From an uncultured bacterium (lineage in GTDB: Bacteria; Cyanobacteriota; Vampirovibrionia; Gastranaerophilales; Gastranaerophilaceae), in contig URYF01000002.1 of assembly GCA_900551965.1 (NCBI GenBank), forward strand, positions 1-64,000: a stretch of 64,000 nt of DNA, in the 5' to 3' direction. A program made the position numbers and the translations under genes. Below the pieces are notes generated by a model, which did no database searches, was not told where the DNA came from, and saw only the letters and a list, made by a program, of their open reading frames with translations. Shown piece by piece: positions 8,188-16,085 of the stretch (positions are counted from its first letter, which is position 1; each line of letters starts with the position of its first letter).

Positions 8188-9327
8188 TTATATTCCATAA
8201 TCAGGATCAAACAACGATATTGACGGGCATTTCCCAAAATTTTCCAAAATTGCTTGATCAAGGTCTTCTGTTGCTACAATTTTTCCGTTTATGAAATTTA
8301 TCCCCGGAGAAGTTATTGTTTCTCCAAAAGAATCTTTTTTAGTTTCTTTTGCCTTTATATCTTTATCATTTTTAGCCATATGCTGAGCAGTTTTGCGCTT
8401 TTCTTCTTCCAGAATTGTTTTTAAATATCTTCTGTATTCCTGATTTTGATATACATTACGCGTTATATCGTTCATAACTATTGCAACATACTGCTGCAAT
8501 GCAGAATTTTCGTCAAGTGCGGTTATAAGAGTTGTTGCTTTATCAATCTCTTCATAAGCTTCTTTATAATGACGTCGTTTTCTTAACAAAAGTGCAAGAT
8601 TATAATGCGCCTCATAATTCATCGGGGCAATATTTATAGCTTTGCAATAGCATCTTCCCGCCCTGTCGTAATCACCACTTGTATGATAAGCAACCCCTAA
8701 ATTATACTGAGCATCATAACTATTTGGATTAATCTCTATAGATTTTTGATAAGCTTCAATTGCCATATTCAAATATTTACGCTGCTGTTCCCAGTCCGCA
8801 TTTGAATATAAAGACTTTAACCGATAGGTAACCCCGATATTGTAATATGCAATAGCTTTATTCTCTTTAAAACTTACCTTGTTGTTAAAAATATATGGAA
8901 TTGATATCAATTTACGTTCGGTATTAATAATCTTGTTATATTGATCAAGTGCTTCATCAAAATTCCCGAGCTTTTCAGAAGTCACAATACCATAATTCAT
9001 TCTGGCAATCATCATCTTAGGATTATATTTGAAGGCTTGAGAATATGCATACAATGCAGAATGATAATCCTCATAAGCCACATATAAATTACCAAGATTA
9101 TACCAAGCTCCGTAATGTTGAGGATATATGCTGAGAGCTTTATTATAATACTTAATAGCCTGAGGCACCTCCATTATTTTATATGCCTTATCACCTTTAT
9201 AAACATAATAAACACCTTTAACCTTGTTGAGCTGATGCGTCACAAACTGCCGGTTAAAATACCCTGCTACACATATCGCAGCAATAACAAATAGTGAAAA
9301 TAAAGCTGATAATAATTTCTTTAGCAC
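8188..9327 (-). CDS. membrane-anchored tetratricopeptide repeat protein
   Basis: The protein has 379 residues. A signal anchor covers residues about 6-24. From about 35 to 270 it is a series of TPR units with the usual W/Y-x-x-L/G-x-x-Y/A-x-x-A-x-P spacing, for example A-I-K-Y-Y-N-K-A-L-S-I-Y-P and A-Y-Q-K-S-I-E-I-N-P. A charged tail follows. TPRs usually scaffold protein complexes, here probably on the outer side of the inner membrane. The start codon is GTG with an AGGA eight bases upstream; a TATAAT lies at 9345-9350 on the minus strand. It is first in an operon with the DUF3137-like gene. Confidence 0.75.
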   Translation of the reverse strand: MLKKLLSALFSLFVIAAICVAGYFNRQFVTHQLNKVKGVYYVYKGDKAYKIMEVPQAIKYYNKALSIYPQHYGAWYNLGNLYVAYEDYHSALYAYSQAFKYNPKMMIARMNYGIVTSEKLGNFDEALDQYNKIINTERKLISIPYIFNNKVSFKENKAIAYYNIGVTYRLKSLYSNADWEQQRKYLNMAIEAYQKSIEINPNSYDAQYNLGVAYHTSGDYDRAGRCYCKAINIAPMNYEAHYNLALLLRKRRHYKEAYEEIDKATTLITALDENSALQQYVAIVMNDITRNVYQNQEYRRYLKTILEEEKRKTAQHMAKNDKDIKAKETKKDSFGETITSPGINFINGKIVATEDLDQAILENFGKCPSISLFDPDYGI

Positions 9328-9419
9328 AGAGATATCCTGATTTTATTATATACACAAACATAATAACTGCTACTCTATATATTTACATCAACTAAATAAC
9401 CGAAGATTGTTAAGAAAAA

Positions 9420-9448
9420 TTAACAAATATTTTAATTAAAGCAATTAT
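9420..9448 (+). promoter_or_regulatory. candidate promoter for the gene at 9513
   Basis: TTAACA (9420-9425) and AATTAT (9443-9448) are 17 bases apart, giving a leader of about 55 bases that ends in a strong GGAGGT ribosome site at 9502-9507. The -10 matches only four of six consensus positions. Confidence 0.35.
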
Positions 9449-9512
9449 ACCCGAACAAAATTTTTTATATAAGTAAGGTAGGTTAAAGGTTAATATTTTT
9501 TGGAGGTTAGTT

Positions 9513-10250
9513 ATGACTAACGGCGTAAACGGCATCAATGGTATGCTTGTACCAAGCACTTTTCAATACAATCCAAATCCATACGGATTTGATGATATTG
9601 ATATAGATTACAGCATGTACCCAATGGGAATGAGTATGGGCGGAAGTATTTTTGGAATGGCTCCGATGATGGGAGCCGGCGATTATCAAAAGTTCTATAT
9701 TGATTACAATATTGACCAGCAAAAAATGCAGCGAAATGCAGATATGAGAATTAACGGTTCTATGGAAGCCGTAAAAGGTGCCGCTTCAGTTCTTCAAGAT
9801 AAAATTATGAATAATGAACAAGACCAAATTGAAGAAGCATATAAAAACTATGTTAATACAGTCGGAATCGCATACGGAAGCGGATCAGCCCAAGAGGTTA
9901 CAGCAAGGGCAAAAACTCTATATCAACAAATGACAGGAAAAACGATAGTTCAGCAACTGCGAGAATACGGTCACGGCTCAATGACTCAAGGATTCATCCA
10001 ATCTTTGACATTTGGTGCATTCAACAGAAAATCAGCAGAAGATAACGTTTCTATGATAACTGGAGCTCCGGTTGGTACGACAGAAAAAACAAAACATAAC
10101 GCAGGAAGACTTGCAGGAGCCGCAACTGTCGGGGCAATAGCAGGCGGAATTGCAAAAGCCTGCAAAAGCGGTAAAGCTAAAATTATAGGACTGGCAGCAG
10201 GCGGAATTGCAGCAGCAATATCATTTATTACAGGTAAAGTAACTACATAA
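9513..10250 (+). CDS. unknown protein with Met/Gly-rich N-terminus and Gly/Ala membrane-like tail
   Basis: The protein has 245 residues with no family I recognise. Residues about 30-60 are rich in Met, Gly and Tyr (MYPMGMSMGG...). A helical middle follows, and the C-terminal 55 residues are two Gly/Ala-rich hydrophobic stretches with GxxxG-type spacing, separated by a short lysine-rich turn (C-K-S-G-K-A-K). That hairpin layout recalls membrane-inserting or pore-forming peptides and the glycine-zipper domains of outer-membrane proteins; this is only a resemblance. There is no signal peptide. The gene has a very strong ribosome site, its own promoter and an ideal terminator, which suggests an abundant, single-gene transcript. 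Confidence 0.6.
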   Translation: MTNGVNGINGMLVPSTFQYNPNPYGFDDIDIDYSMYPMGMSMGGSIFGMAPMMGAGDYQKFYIDYNIDQQKMQRNADMRINGSMEAVKGAASVLQDKIMNNEQDQIEEAYKNYVNTVGIAYGSGSAQEVTARAKTLYQQMTGKTIVQQLREYGHGSMTQGFIQSLTFGAFNRKSAEDNVSMITGAPVGTTEKTKHNAGRLAGAATVGAIAGGIAKACKSGKAKIIGLAAGGIAAAISFITGKVTT

Positions 10251-10286
10251 TATAACTAATTTCCCAACTTCTTTAAAATCCCTTAC

Positions 10287-10320
10287 AAGCGCCTATCGCA
10301 AATCTGCGATAGGCGCTTTT
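10287..10320 (+). terminator. intrinsic terminator after the 9513 gene
   Basis: A 13-base-pair stem (10288-10300 with 10305-10317) with a four-base loop AATC is followed by Ts. It is GC-rich and perfectly paired, 37 bases past the stop codon. Confidence 0.9.
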
Positions 10321-10331
10321 GAATCAAATAA

Positions 10332-10427
10332 TAAAAAAATTCCTGCTAAAAGGAGTAATAGCAGGAACCAGTTCAGTAAAAGAGACATCAATTAATAACA
10401 TTATTATCACCTTTTAAAAATCGTCAA
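10332..10427 (-). ncRNA. candidate minus-strand small RNA or leader peptide unit with its own terminator
   Basis: On the minus strand, a 9-bp stem (10340-10348 with 10359-10367) is followed by a run of Ts, which is a good intrinsic terminator although no annotated minus gene precedes it. Upstream on the same strand are TTGACG (10422-10427) and TAATAA (10401-10406, 15-base spacing), which could start a transcript of about 60 bases. The same strand also has a 25-codon ORF at 10324-10401, beginning MLLIDVSFTE, with AAAAGGTG six bases before its ATG. So this could be an sRNA, a tiny gene or an attenuator-like unit. It faces the terminator at 10287-10320 and abuts the divergent TPR gene. Confidence 0.35.
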
Positions 10428-10460
10428 ATAGATTTAATGGAAATTTTAAAAATTTTATTC

Positions 10461-10466
10461 TATAAT
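10461..10466 (+). promoter_or_regulatory. -10 box TATAAT, sets the start at 10473
   Basis: TATAAT lies six bases before the ATG at 10473. An earlier in-frame ATG at 10437 would be upstream of the predicted transcript start, so 10473 is the real start and the mRNA is predicted to be leaderless. No good -35 is visible. Confidence 0.5.
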
Positions 10467-10472
10467 CTTGGT

Positions 10473-11087
10473 ATGAAAAAATATATTTTAACTTTAATAC
10501 TTTTATGCAGTGTATTATCAGGCAGCGCAAATGCTGTAAATATTCCATGGAAAAAAGAAGCAGAAACTACTGTTGTCGTTGATGCGACTTCAGAACAGGC
10601 AAAAGTTTTATATGCACAAAATGAAATTGACGAAGCCCTAAAACTATTAAAAAGTAAAGGGGAAGAAACCAGAACAGCTGAGGACTGGCTTTTAATCGGG
10701 AATATTTTACAGGATAAAGACAGAATCGATGAAGCTATTTACATGTTTCAAAAAGCCATAGAAAAAGATCCTAAATATTACAAGGCTCATTACAATCTTG
10801 GATATATTTATTTAATCCAGGAAAAGCCGAATATGGCACTTGCCGAGTTTAAAAAATCCGTAAAATATAAAGACAATTTTTCTTACGGATACTATAATAT
10901 GGGCTGCGCATATTTAAAATTAAAAGAATACAGAAATGCAAGATACAACTTTTTCAGAGCACTAGATGCAAAAAATGATGAGCCGGCAGTATATTATAAC
11001 CTGGCTTATACATACAAAATGCTTAACAACGAAAAACAGGCAAAAGTTTATTTGGATTTATACAACAAAATAATGGAAAGACAGTAA
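10473..11087 (+). CDS. secreted tetratricopeptide repeat protein
   Basis: With the start at 10473 the protein has 204 residues and opens with a textbook signal peptide: MKKY, a hydrophobic core, then S-A-N-A as the likely cleavage site near residue 21. This is a second reason to reject the upstream ATG at 10437. Residues about 40-200 hold four or five TPR units (for example A-I-Y-M-F-Q-K-A-I-E-K-D-P and A-R-Y-N-F-F-R-A-L-D-A-K). It is probably a periplasmic scaffold. Only one base separates its stop from the HAD hydrolase start, so they are co-transcribed. Confidence 0.75.
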   Translation: MKKYILTLILLCSVLSGSANAVNIPWKKEAETTVVVDATSEQAKVLYAQNEIDEALKLLKSKGEETRTAEDWLLIGNILQDKDRIDEAIYMFQKAIEKDPKYYKAHYNLGYIYLIQEKPNMALAEFKKSVKYKDNFSYGYYNMGCAYLKLKEYRNARYNFFRALDAKNDEPAVYYNLAYTYKMLNNEKQAKVYLDLYNKIMERQ

Positions 11088-11088
11088 A

Positions 11089-11781
11089 ATGACATTCAAA
11101 GGGATAATTTTTGACTTTAACGGAACACTTTATTGGGATTCTGCTAAACATAAACAAGCATGGAGAGATTTTTCAAAAGTTCTAAGAGGCACAGAATTTT
11201 CTGATGAAGAAATGATAAAATATATGTTCGGCAGAACTAATGAGCAGATTATCAGCTATGCAATCGGTAAACAACCTTCACCTGAAATGGTTGATAAATA
11301 CGGTCAGGAAAAAGAAGCCCTTTATCGTCAAATGTGTCTTGATGACATGGAAAATTTTCATCTTGCTCAAGGAGTAGAAGACTTTTTGGATTTTCTTAAA
11401 GAGAATGACATTCCAAGAACTATCGCCACAATGTCAGATAAAACCAACGTTGATTTTTATATTGAGCACTTTAAACTTGAAAAATGGTTTGAAACTGACA
11501 AAATAGTATATTCTGACGGAATAATTCCGGGCAAGCCGGCTCCTGATATTTATGAAATTGCGGCAAAAAATCTGGGGCTATCAACAAAAGAATGCATAGT
11601 TGTGGAAGATGCACTCTCAGGAATTGAATCAGCAAGAGCCGCAGGTATTGGAAAAATTGTTGCAATTTGCTCGGAAGAAGAACCTGAGTTATATAAATCA
11701 ATTCCTTGCGTGGGTGCTATCATTAACAGTTTTGATGAATTTGACAGAAATCTTTTTGATATAAAATGTGCTCAAAAGTAA
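11089..11781 (+). CDS. HAD-superfamily hydrolase, beta-phosphoglucomutase/phosphatase-like
   Basis: The protein has 230 residues, a usual length for subfamily IA. Motif I is D-F-N-G-T (residues 9-13), with the nucleophile aspartate but asparagine where most phosphatases have a second aspartate. Motif II is in T-I-A-T-M-S-D-K (serine or threonine). Motif III/IV is G-K-P-A-P-D ... V-V-E-D-A-L-S-G-I-E. A helical cap lies between motifs I and II. It probably removes phosphate from, or isomerises, a small sugar phosphate; the substrate is unknown. It follows the secreted TPR gene by one base and ends before the riboflavin genes, which have their own promoter. Confidence 0.8.
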   Translation: MTFKGIIFDFNGTLYWDSAKHKQAWRDFSKVLRGTEFSDEEMIKYMFGRTNEQIISYAIGKQPSPEMVDKYGQEKEALYRQMCLDDMENFHLAQGVEDFLDFLKENDIPRTIATMSDKTNVDFYIEHFKLEKWFETDKIVYSDGIIPGKPAPDIYEIAAKNLGLSTKECIVVEDALSGIESARAAGIGKIVAICSEEEPELYKSIPCVGAIINSFDEFDRNLFDIKCAQK

Positions 11782-11807
11782 CGGAAATGTAAAGGTTTCG
11801 TCACTAA

Positions 11808-11838
11808 TTGCCAAAATACTCAAGTTGTATGCTACACT
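11808..11838 (+). promoter_or_regulatory. candidate promoter of the riboflavin genes
   Basis: TTGCCA (11808-11813) and TACACT (11833-11838) are 19 bases apart, and the -10 ends six bases before the ribE ATG, which predicts a leaderless transcript. No FMN riboswitch fits in the 63 bases between the HAD gene and ribE. Confidence 0.4.
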
Positions 11839-11844
11839 AAAATT

Positions 11845-12486
11845 ATGTTTACCGGAATTGTAGAAGAAGTCGGCAAGATTAAATCATTTTCTAAAAACAG
11901 CAGCGGTGCTGTTATTGAGGTCTGGTGCAAACATGTTCTTAAAAATACAAAAATTGGAGACAGTATAGCCGTTAACGGCTGCTGCCAGACTGTTGTAAGT
12001 TTATCTCCCGATAGTTTCTGCGCCAATGTGAGTGAGGAAACTCTTGCGGTCACTAATTTCAAGACCCTGAAAAAGGACACACCGGTTAATCTGGAAAGAG
12101 CTTTGACTCTCAATACCCGACTTGGCGGTCATATAGTTCAAGGGCATGTAGACTGTCTTGCACAATTTGTATCAAAAGAACAGCTTGGCGAGTTTTACAA
12201 TCTTGGTTTCAAACTGCCTGAAGGAATGGAGAAATATGCTGTACACAAAGGTTCAATTACCGTAAATGGCATAAGTCTTACAATCGCAGAAATCTTAGGA
12301 AACGAATTCAAAATCGCAGTAATTCCGCAAACTTTTTTGAATACAACATTAAATGATTTAAAAATCGGGGATTATGTTAATATAGAAACAGATATTTTAG
12401 GCAAATATGTTGAAAAATTTTTATCTGCGCAAGATAATAAAAGCAGTATAAGTATGAAATTTTTACAGGAAAACGGGTTCTTATAA
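11845..12486 (+). CDS. ribE: riboflavin synthase, alpha subunit
   Basis: The protein has 213 residues, made of two lumazine-binding half-domains. The first starts MFTGIVEEVG and carries the V-x-G-C-C-Q/T-V and G-G-H-I-V-Q-G-H-V-D blocks that define the family; the second half repeats the pattern with V-N-G-I-S-L-T. It dismutates two molecules of 6,7-dimethyl-8-ribityllumazine into riboflavin and a pyrimidine, usually as a trimer. The stop overlaps the start of ribBA by one base. The other two pathway genes (ribD, ribH) are not in the window, so the riboflavin pathway is split. Confidence 0.93.
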   Translation: MFTGIVEEVGKIKSFSKNSSGAVIEVWCKHVLKNTKIGDSIAVNGCCQTVVSLSPDSFCANVSEETLAVTNFKTLKKDTPVNLERALTLNTRLGGHIVQGHVDCLAQFVSKEQLGEFYNLGFKLPEGMEKYAVHKGSITVNGISLTIAEILGNEFKIAVIPQTFLNTTLNDLKIGDYVNIETDILGKYVEKFLSAQDNKSSISMKFLQENGFL

Positions 12487-13700
12487 TGGAAGAAAAAAAA
12501 TTCAAATTTGACAGTATAGAAGAAGCTTTGAAAGATTTCAAAGCAGGCAAACCAATAATCGTAGCAGATGATGAGGATAGAGAAAACGAAGGAGATGTAA
12601 TAGTTTCCGCAGAAAAAACAACTCCGGAAATTATTAACTTTTTAGCATCGGAAGTTAAAGGCTTAATATGCCTTGCAATATCCAGTGAAATAGCACAACA
12701 GCTTGAGCTGCCTCAGATGGTTGAACAAAACACAGAAGGTATGAACACAGCTTTTACCATAAGTATAGATGCTGCTGAAAAATACGGAGTGACAACAGGA
12801 ATTTCAGCTTATGACAGAGCTAAAACCGTTGAAGTCGCAACAGCACGAGATGCACAGCCGTCTGATCTTAGACGTCCGGGACATTTATTCCCATGCGTTG
12901 CAAGACCAGGGGGTGTTTTAGAAAGAACTGGTCACACTGAAGCGGTAGTTGATTTAGCAAGACTATGCGGACACAGGCCGGCAGGTGTAATGTGTGAAGT
13001 TATGGCTCCGGATGGTCACATGGCAAGAAGAGATTACCTAAGGAAATTTGCTGATGAACACGGCTTGAAATTCATTTCGGTTGCAGAGCTTATCGCATAC
13101 AGACTCAGATCGGAAAAACTTGTAACCCGTGAAGCAGAAGCATTTATGCCGACAGCTTTTGGGGACTTCAAACTATATGCATACAAAAACCAAATTAACG
13201 GAACAGAACACGTTGCTCTTGTAAAAGATGACGGTTCTGATAAAATTCCTGCTGTAAGGATCCACAGTATGTGTTTAACAGGTGATGTTTTCCACAGCCT
13301 GAAATGCGATTGCAACTCTCAATTACAAAATGCACTTAAATATATCGACCAATACGGAAAAGGTGCAGTTGTATATTTAACAGATCACGAAGGCAGAGGA
13401 ATCGGGCTATGTAACAAGGTTAAAGCATACAAATTGCAAGAAATGGGACAAGATACAATTGAAGCCAATATTTCTTTAGGCTTCAAGTCAGACCTCAGAG
13501 ATTACGGAACAGGAGCCCAAATTCTTGTAGACATAGGCTATACAACATTTAACCTAATAACAAACAACCCTAAAAAAATTATAGGACTTGAAGGCTACGG
13601 ACTAAACGTAAACGATATTATAAAAGTCTCTTCAGAGATTACAGAGTACAATAAACGATATATAGATACAAAAAAAGAAAAAATGCACCACTACTTATAA
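12486..13700 (+). CDS. ribBA: bifunctional 3,4-dihydroxy-2-butanone-4-phosphate synthase / GTP cyclohydrolase II
   Basis: The protein has 404 residues, a normal length for the fused enzyme. The N-terminal domain (1-205) is the DHBP synthase: D-D-E-D-R-E-N-E-G-D at about 28-37 and the R-x-G-H-T-E-A block carry the metal and catalytic residues. The C-terminal domain (about 206-400) is GTP cyclohydrolase II, with the zinc ligands C262, C273 and C275 (C-L-T-G-D-V-F-H-S-L-K-C-D-C) and the D-H-E-G-R-G-I-G-L block. The two activities start the two branches of riboflavin synthesis. It is coupled to ribE by a one-base overlap and is followed by a GNAT gene 14 bases later with AAGGAG. Confidence 0.95.
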   Translation: MEEKKFKFDSIEEALKDFKAGKPIIVADDEDRENEGDVIVSAEKTTPEIINFLASEVKGLICLAISSEIAQQLELPQMVEQNTEGMNTAFTISIDAAEKYGVTTGISAYDRAKTVEVATARDAQPSDLRRPGHLFPCVARPGGVLERTGHTEAVVDLARLCGHRPAGVMCEVMAPDGHMARRDYLRKFADEHGLKFISVAELIAYRLRSEKLVTREAEAFMPTAFGDFKLYAYKNQINGTEHVALVKDDGSDKIPAVRIHSMCLTGDVFHSLKCDCNSQLQNALKYIDQYGKGAVVYLTDHEGRGIGLCNKVKAYKLQEMGQDTIEANISLGFKSDLRDYGTGAQILVDIGYTTFNLITNNPKKIIGLEGYGLNVNDIIKVSSEITEYNKRYIDTKKEKMHHYL

Positions 13701-13714
13701 GGAGCGCCATTAAA

Positions 13715-14719
13715 ATGTATAATACAAAAATTTTAACAGCACACGATTACGGTATTTTTGAAGATATTTATGAAGATTTTCGCAAGAAAGCCGCAGAAGA
13801 ATACAATTTCGAGCTTGAGCCGCTTGATTATGACGGATTTTTAGATGCCATAGATAAAGATCTTATCAAATGTATTGTTCTATATGAAAACGAAGCTCCG
13901 GTTGCATTTTTGGTTTATACTACAGCAATCTCGGAAGCTGTAGAGTTAAATATTATCCACTCACTTGACAGAATTGATTTTTCGCAAAGAGCAAAAGAAC
14001 TTCTTGTAAAATTTTTGGATATTACAAAAACTTTAAGACAAGAAAAAATCGTATGCTACCCAATGCTTGGTGAGCAAAAATCTCTAATCAGCGTAATTGC
14101 AAAACTCGGATTTAAATTTGTGGGTATTGAAGTTTTGAGATTCAAATTCAACTCTAATACCTCAAAAGAAATTTTTGACAGAGCAAGAATCGTTAAACTA
14201 CCTGAAGATTATGAGGTTGTATCCTGGAATGACAAATATTTTGAAGATGCGATTGAAGTTATAAACGAATCCTTCAAAGAAAGTTCTGATGCGTTATTTG
14301 ACCCTAGATTTACAACAAGAGAAGGTACACGCGATATTATTACAAAAATTGTTAAAGATGTTTATGCTGAATTTATGCCAAATTCAACAAGTGTTCTATT
14401 ATATAAAGGTAAAGCTGTAGGGTTTGCATTTATGAACCTGACAGGCGGAACAATTGTAAATATCCCGCTTGTGGGAATTAAAGAAGAACATCAGGGTAAA
14501 GGCTTGTCAACAATAATGTTAAAGCATTCAATGGATTATATTATGAATGCCATAGAACAATACAATACACCGATTGCAGAAATCAACACAACTACAGAAA
14601 CAAACAATCTTCAAGCTTTGAGATTATACAAAAATCTGGGTTTCTTGGAAGATTACAGCTATCCGCAATCTTATATGCCGATTGAAGGTGGACTTTTAAC
14701 AAAAAATCAGTTAAATTAG
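13715..14719 (+). CDS. GNAT-family N-acetyltransferase, two-domain
   Basis: The protein has 334 residues, about twice a single GNAT domain. The C-terminal half (about 165-330) has the acetyl-CoA pyrophosphate loop in I-K-E-E-H-Q-G-K-G-L-S (Q-x-x-G-x-G/A type) and the final N-x-x-A-L-R-L-Y-K-N-L-G-F motif. The N-terminal half has a similar strand order and its own I-A-K-L-G-F-K-F-V-G-I segment but no intact P-loop, so it is probably a degenerate copy. It would transfer an acetyl group to an amine or amino group of unknown identity. The start follows AAGGAGCGCC. It is 14 bases after ribBA and 4 bases before the next gene, and could be co-transcribed with both. Confidence 0.75.
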   Translation: MYNTKILTAHDYGIFEDIYEDFRKKAAEEYNFELEPLDYDGFLDAIDKDLIKCIVLYENEAPVAFLVYTTAISEAVELNIIHSLDRIDFSQRAKELLVKFLDITKTLRQEKIVCYPMLGEQKSLISVIAKLGFKFVGIEVLRFKFNSNTSKEIFDRARIVKLPEDYEVVSWNDKYFEDAIEVINESFKESSDALFDPRFTTREGTRDIITKIVKDVYAEFMPNSTSVLLYKGKAVGFAFMNLTGGTIVNIPLVGIKEEHQGKGLSTIMLKHSMDYIMNAIEQYNTPIAEINTTTETNNLQALRLYKNLGFLEDYSYPQSYMPIEGGLLTKNQLN

Positions 14720-14723
14720 ATGT

Positions 14724-15878
14724 ATGGCTGGCATTGATATAAAAAGATTTCTGAACAATTTCGCGCAGAATTACCGAGGACAAACGTTTCAAGCAAAAGG
14801 AACGTTTAATACAAATGCGCCTATGCCTGCTCAAAACAATACTGCAAATCTTTCATCTAGAACCCCTGATATAATGCCCAATGCTGTAAAAATTACCCAA
14901 AATCTAAATACAGTTTCTCAAAACCTGCAGCTGAATACTCTTCAAAATATGGATAGAGCAGTTTATGCTAAAGAAATTTTAAGTTTTCCGCGCAATGTCA
15001 ATGAATTTATCTATATGGTTCAGCGCGGAATGACTCAAGCCCAGTTTAATCAGATGTTCGCCGCTCAAATTGCAATACAGAGAAACTCTCTATCTCAACT
15101 TCAAGCACAAATCTTGGCGCAATTACAGGGACTCAATACCTCAACATTAAAAGAAGCGGTCAATATTCAAATGGCAAACCAGCTCCAAGCATCTTTAAAA
15201 AATCTTGATATCCTCTCTAACGGAATGATCAATCTTAACCAGATTTCACTGCTCTTTCAAAAAAACGGAAAAGAAGCCATTACAAAACTGATTATGTCAA
15301 TGACAGAAGCCTCAAAATCAGGAATAACCGATCTTTCTCAAATGAAAGATATGGCAAAGCTTATCAATGCAAGTATATCAATAGCCGCAGAAAATAATCC
15401 CCAAAAAACACTAAAGCTATTACTAATGCTCTATCTTCCCTGGCTGCCGTTAGAAGATGGAGTCGGGTTTGACCTTGATCTTCAGCAAAAAGGCGAAGAT
15501 GGCGAAGAAAAAGACAGTATTTTAACAATAACCGTAACTACAATAAACTACGGGACAGTCAAAACCGTACTTCTTTTGGAATCCTCAAACTCAGTCCGAG
15601 TTTTAGTGGATTGCAGCGAAAAATTTCCAAAACAAGAGCTCCAGCTGCGTATTGAAAAAGAACAAAAACACTACTCAATGGAGTCAAATCTTACATTTAC
15701 CACAAATAGCGCTATAAAAGAAACAAATACCGAAAAACAAAGCGCAAATATAAATATGTCACAAACCAATGAAATCAACCCATATCTGCTTTTAATGGCT
15801 CATACAATAATTAAACACATTATAGACATCGATAACAACAAAACTCTTGGTATAACGTCACACACGGATGAATTTTAA
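14724..15878 (+). CDS. unknown protein, Q/N-rich and helical, with C-terminal beta-rich domain
   Basis: The protein has 384 residues. Residues 15-75 are Q/N-rich and low in complexity. Residues about 80-230 are helical and rich in Gln, Met and Leu. Residues about 225-320 look beta-rich, with L-P-W-L-P-L and then a T-I-N-Y-G-T-V-K-T-V-L-L-L-E pattern that faintly recalls the C-terminal domain of FliK hook-length proteins. I would not name it on that basis, as no flagellar gene is near. There is no signal peptide or membrane segment. It begins four bases after the GNAT stop. Function is unknown. Confidence 0.6.
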   Translation: MAGIDIKRFLNNFAQNYRGQTFQAKGTFNTNAPMPAQNNTANLSSRTPDIMPNAVKITQNLNTVSQNLQLNTLQNMDRAVYAKEILSFPRNVNEFIYMVQRGMTQAQFNQMFAAQIAIQRNSLSQLQAQILAQLQGLNTSTLKEAVNIQMANQLQASLKNLDILSNGMINLNQISLLFQKNGKEAITKLIMSMTEASKSGITDLSQMKDMAKLINASISIAAENNPQKTLKLLLMLYLPWLPLEDGVGFDLDLQQKGEDGEEKDSILTITVTTINYGTVKTVLLLESSNSVRVLVDCSEKFPKQELQLRIEKEQKHYSMESNLTFTTNSAIKETNTEKQSANINMSQTNEINPYLLLMAHTIIKHIIDIDNNKTLGITSHTDEF

Positions 15879-15976
15879 ATTTTGTAAAATGCAACCTGCA
15901 ATAATAGCAAATTTTTTAATATTTAGGTTTTAAAACTAAATAATTCTTATTGTAAGGGTAGAAAATTCAACATATC

Positions 15977-16005
15977 TTTACAAAACCTCAAAAAATTGTT
16001 ATAAT
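15977..16005 (+). promoter_or_regulatory. promoter of the 16086 gene
   Basis: TTTACA (15977-15982) and TATAAT (16000-16005) are separated by an ideal 17 bases. The predicted transcript begins near 16012 and has an 80-base leader that contains the hairpin at 16036-16055. This is one of the best promoters in the window. Confidence 0.7.
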
Positions 16006-16035
16006 CGTAATAATAATTAAAGAGTTAATGGACAA

Positions 16036-16055
16036 CGGGTTAAGGGGTTAGCCCG
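16036..16055 (+). other. leader hairpin in the 5' UTR of the 16086 gene
   Basis: CGGGTTA pairs with TAGCCCG around a six-base loop AGGGGT (one G-T pair). It ends 31 bases before the ATG, is not followed by Ts and leaves the AAAAAGGAGTG ribosome site free, so it is more likely a stabiliser or protein-binding element than a terminator. Confidence 0.35.
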
Positions 16056-16085
16056 CAAAATTGAATACAAAAAAGGAGTGTTAGT

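Noticed and set aside
11782..11844. Possible FMN riboswitch before ribE
   Set aside because: The gap is only 63 bases and contains none of the conserved RFN-element blocks.
14724..15878. Naming the protein FliK
   Set aside because: Only a short beta-rich segment resembles the FliK C-terminal domain and no flagellar gene is nearby.
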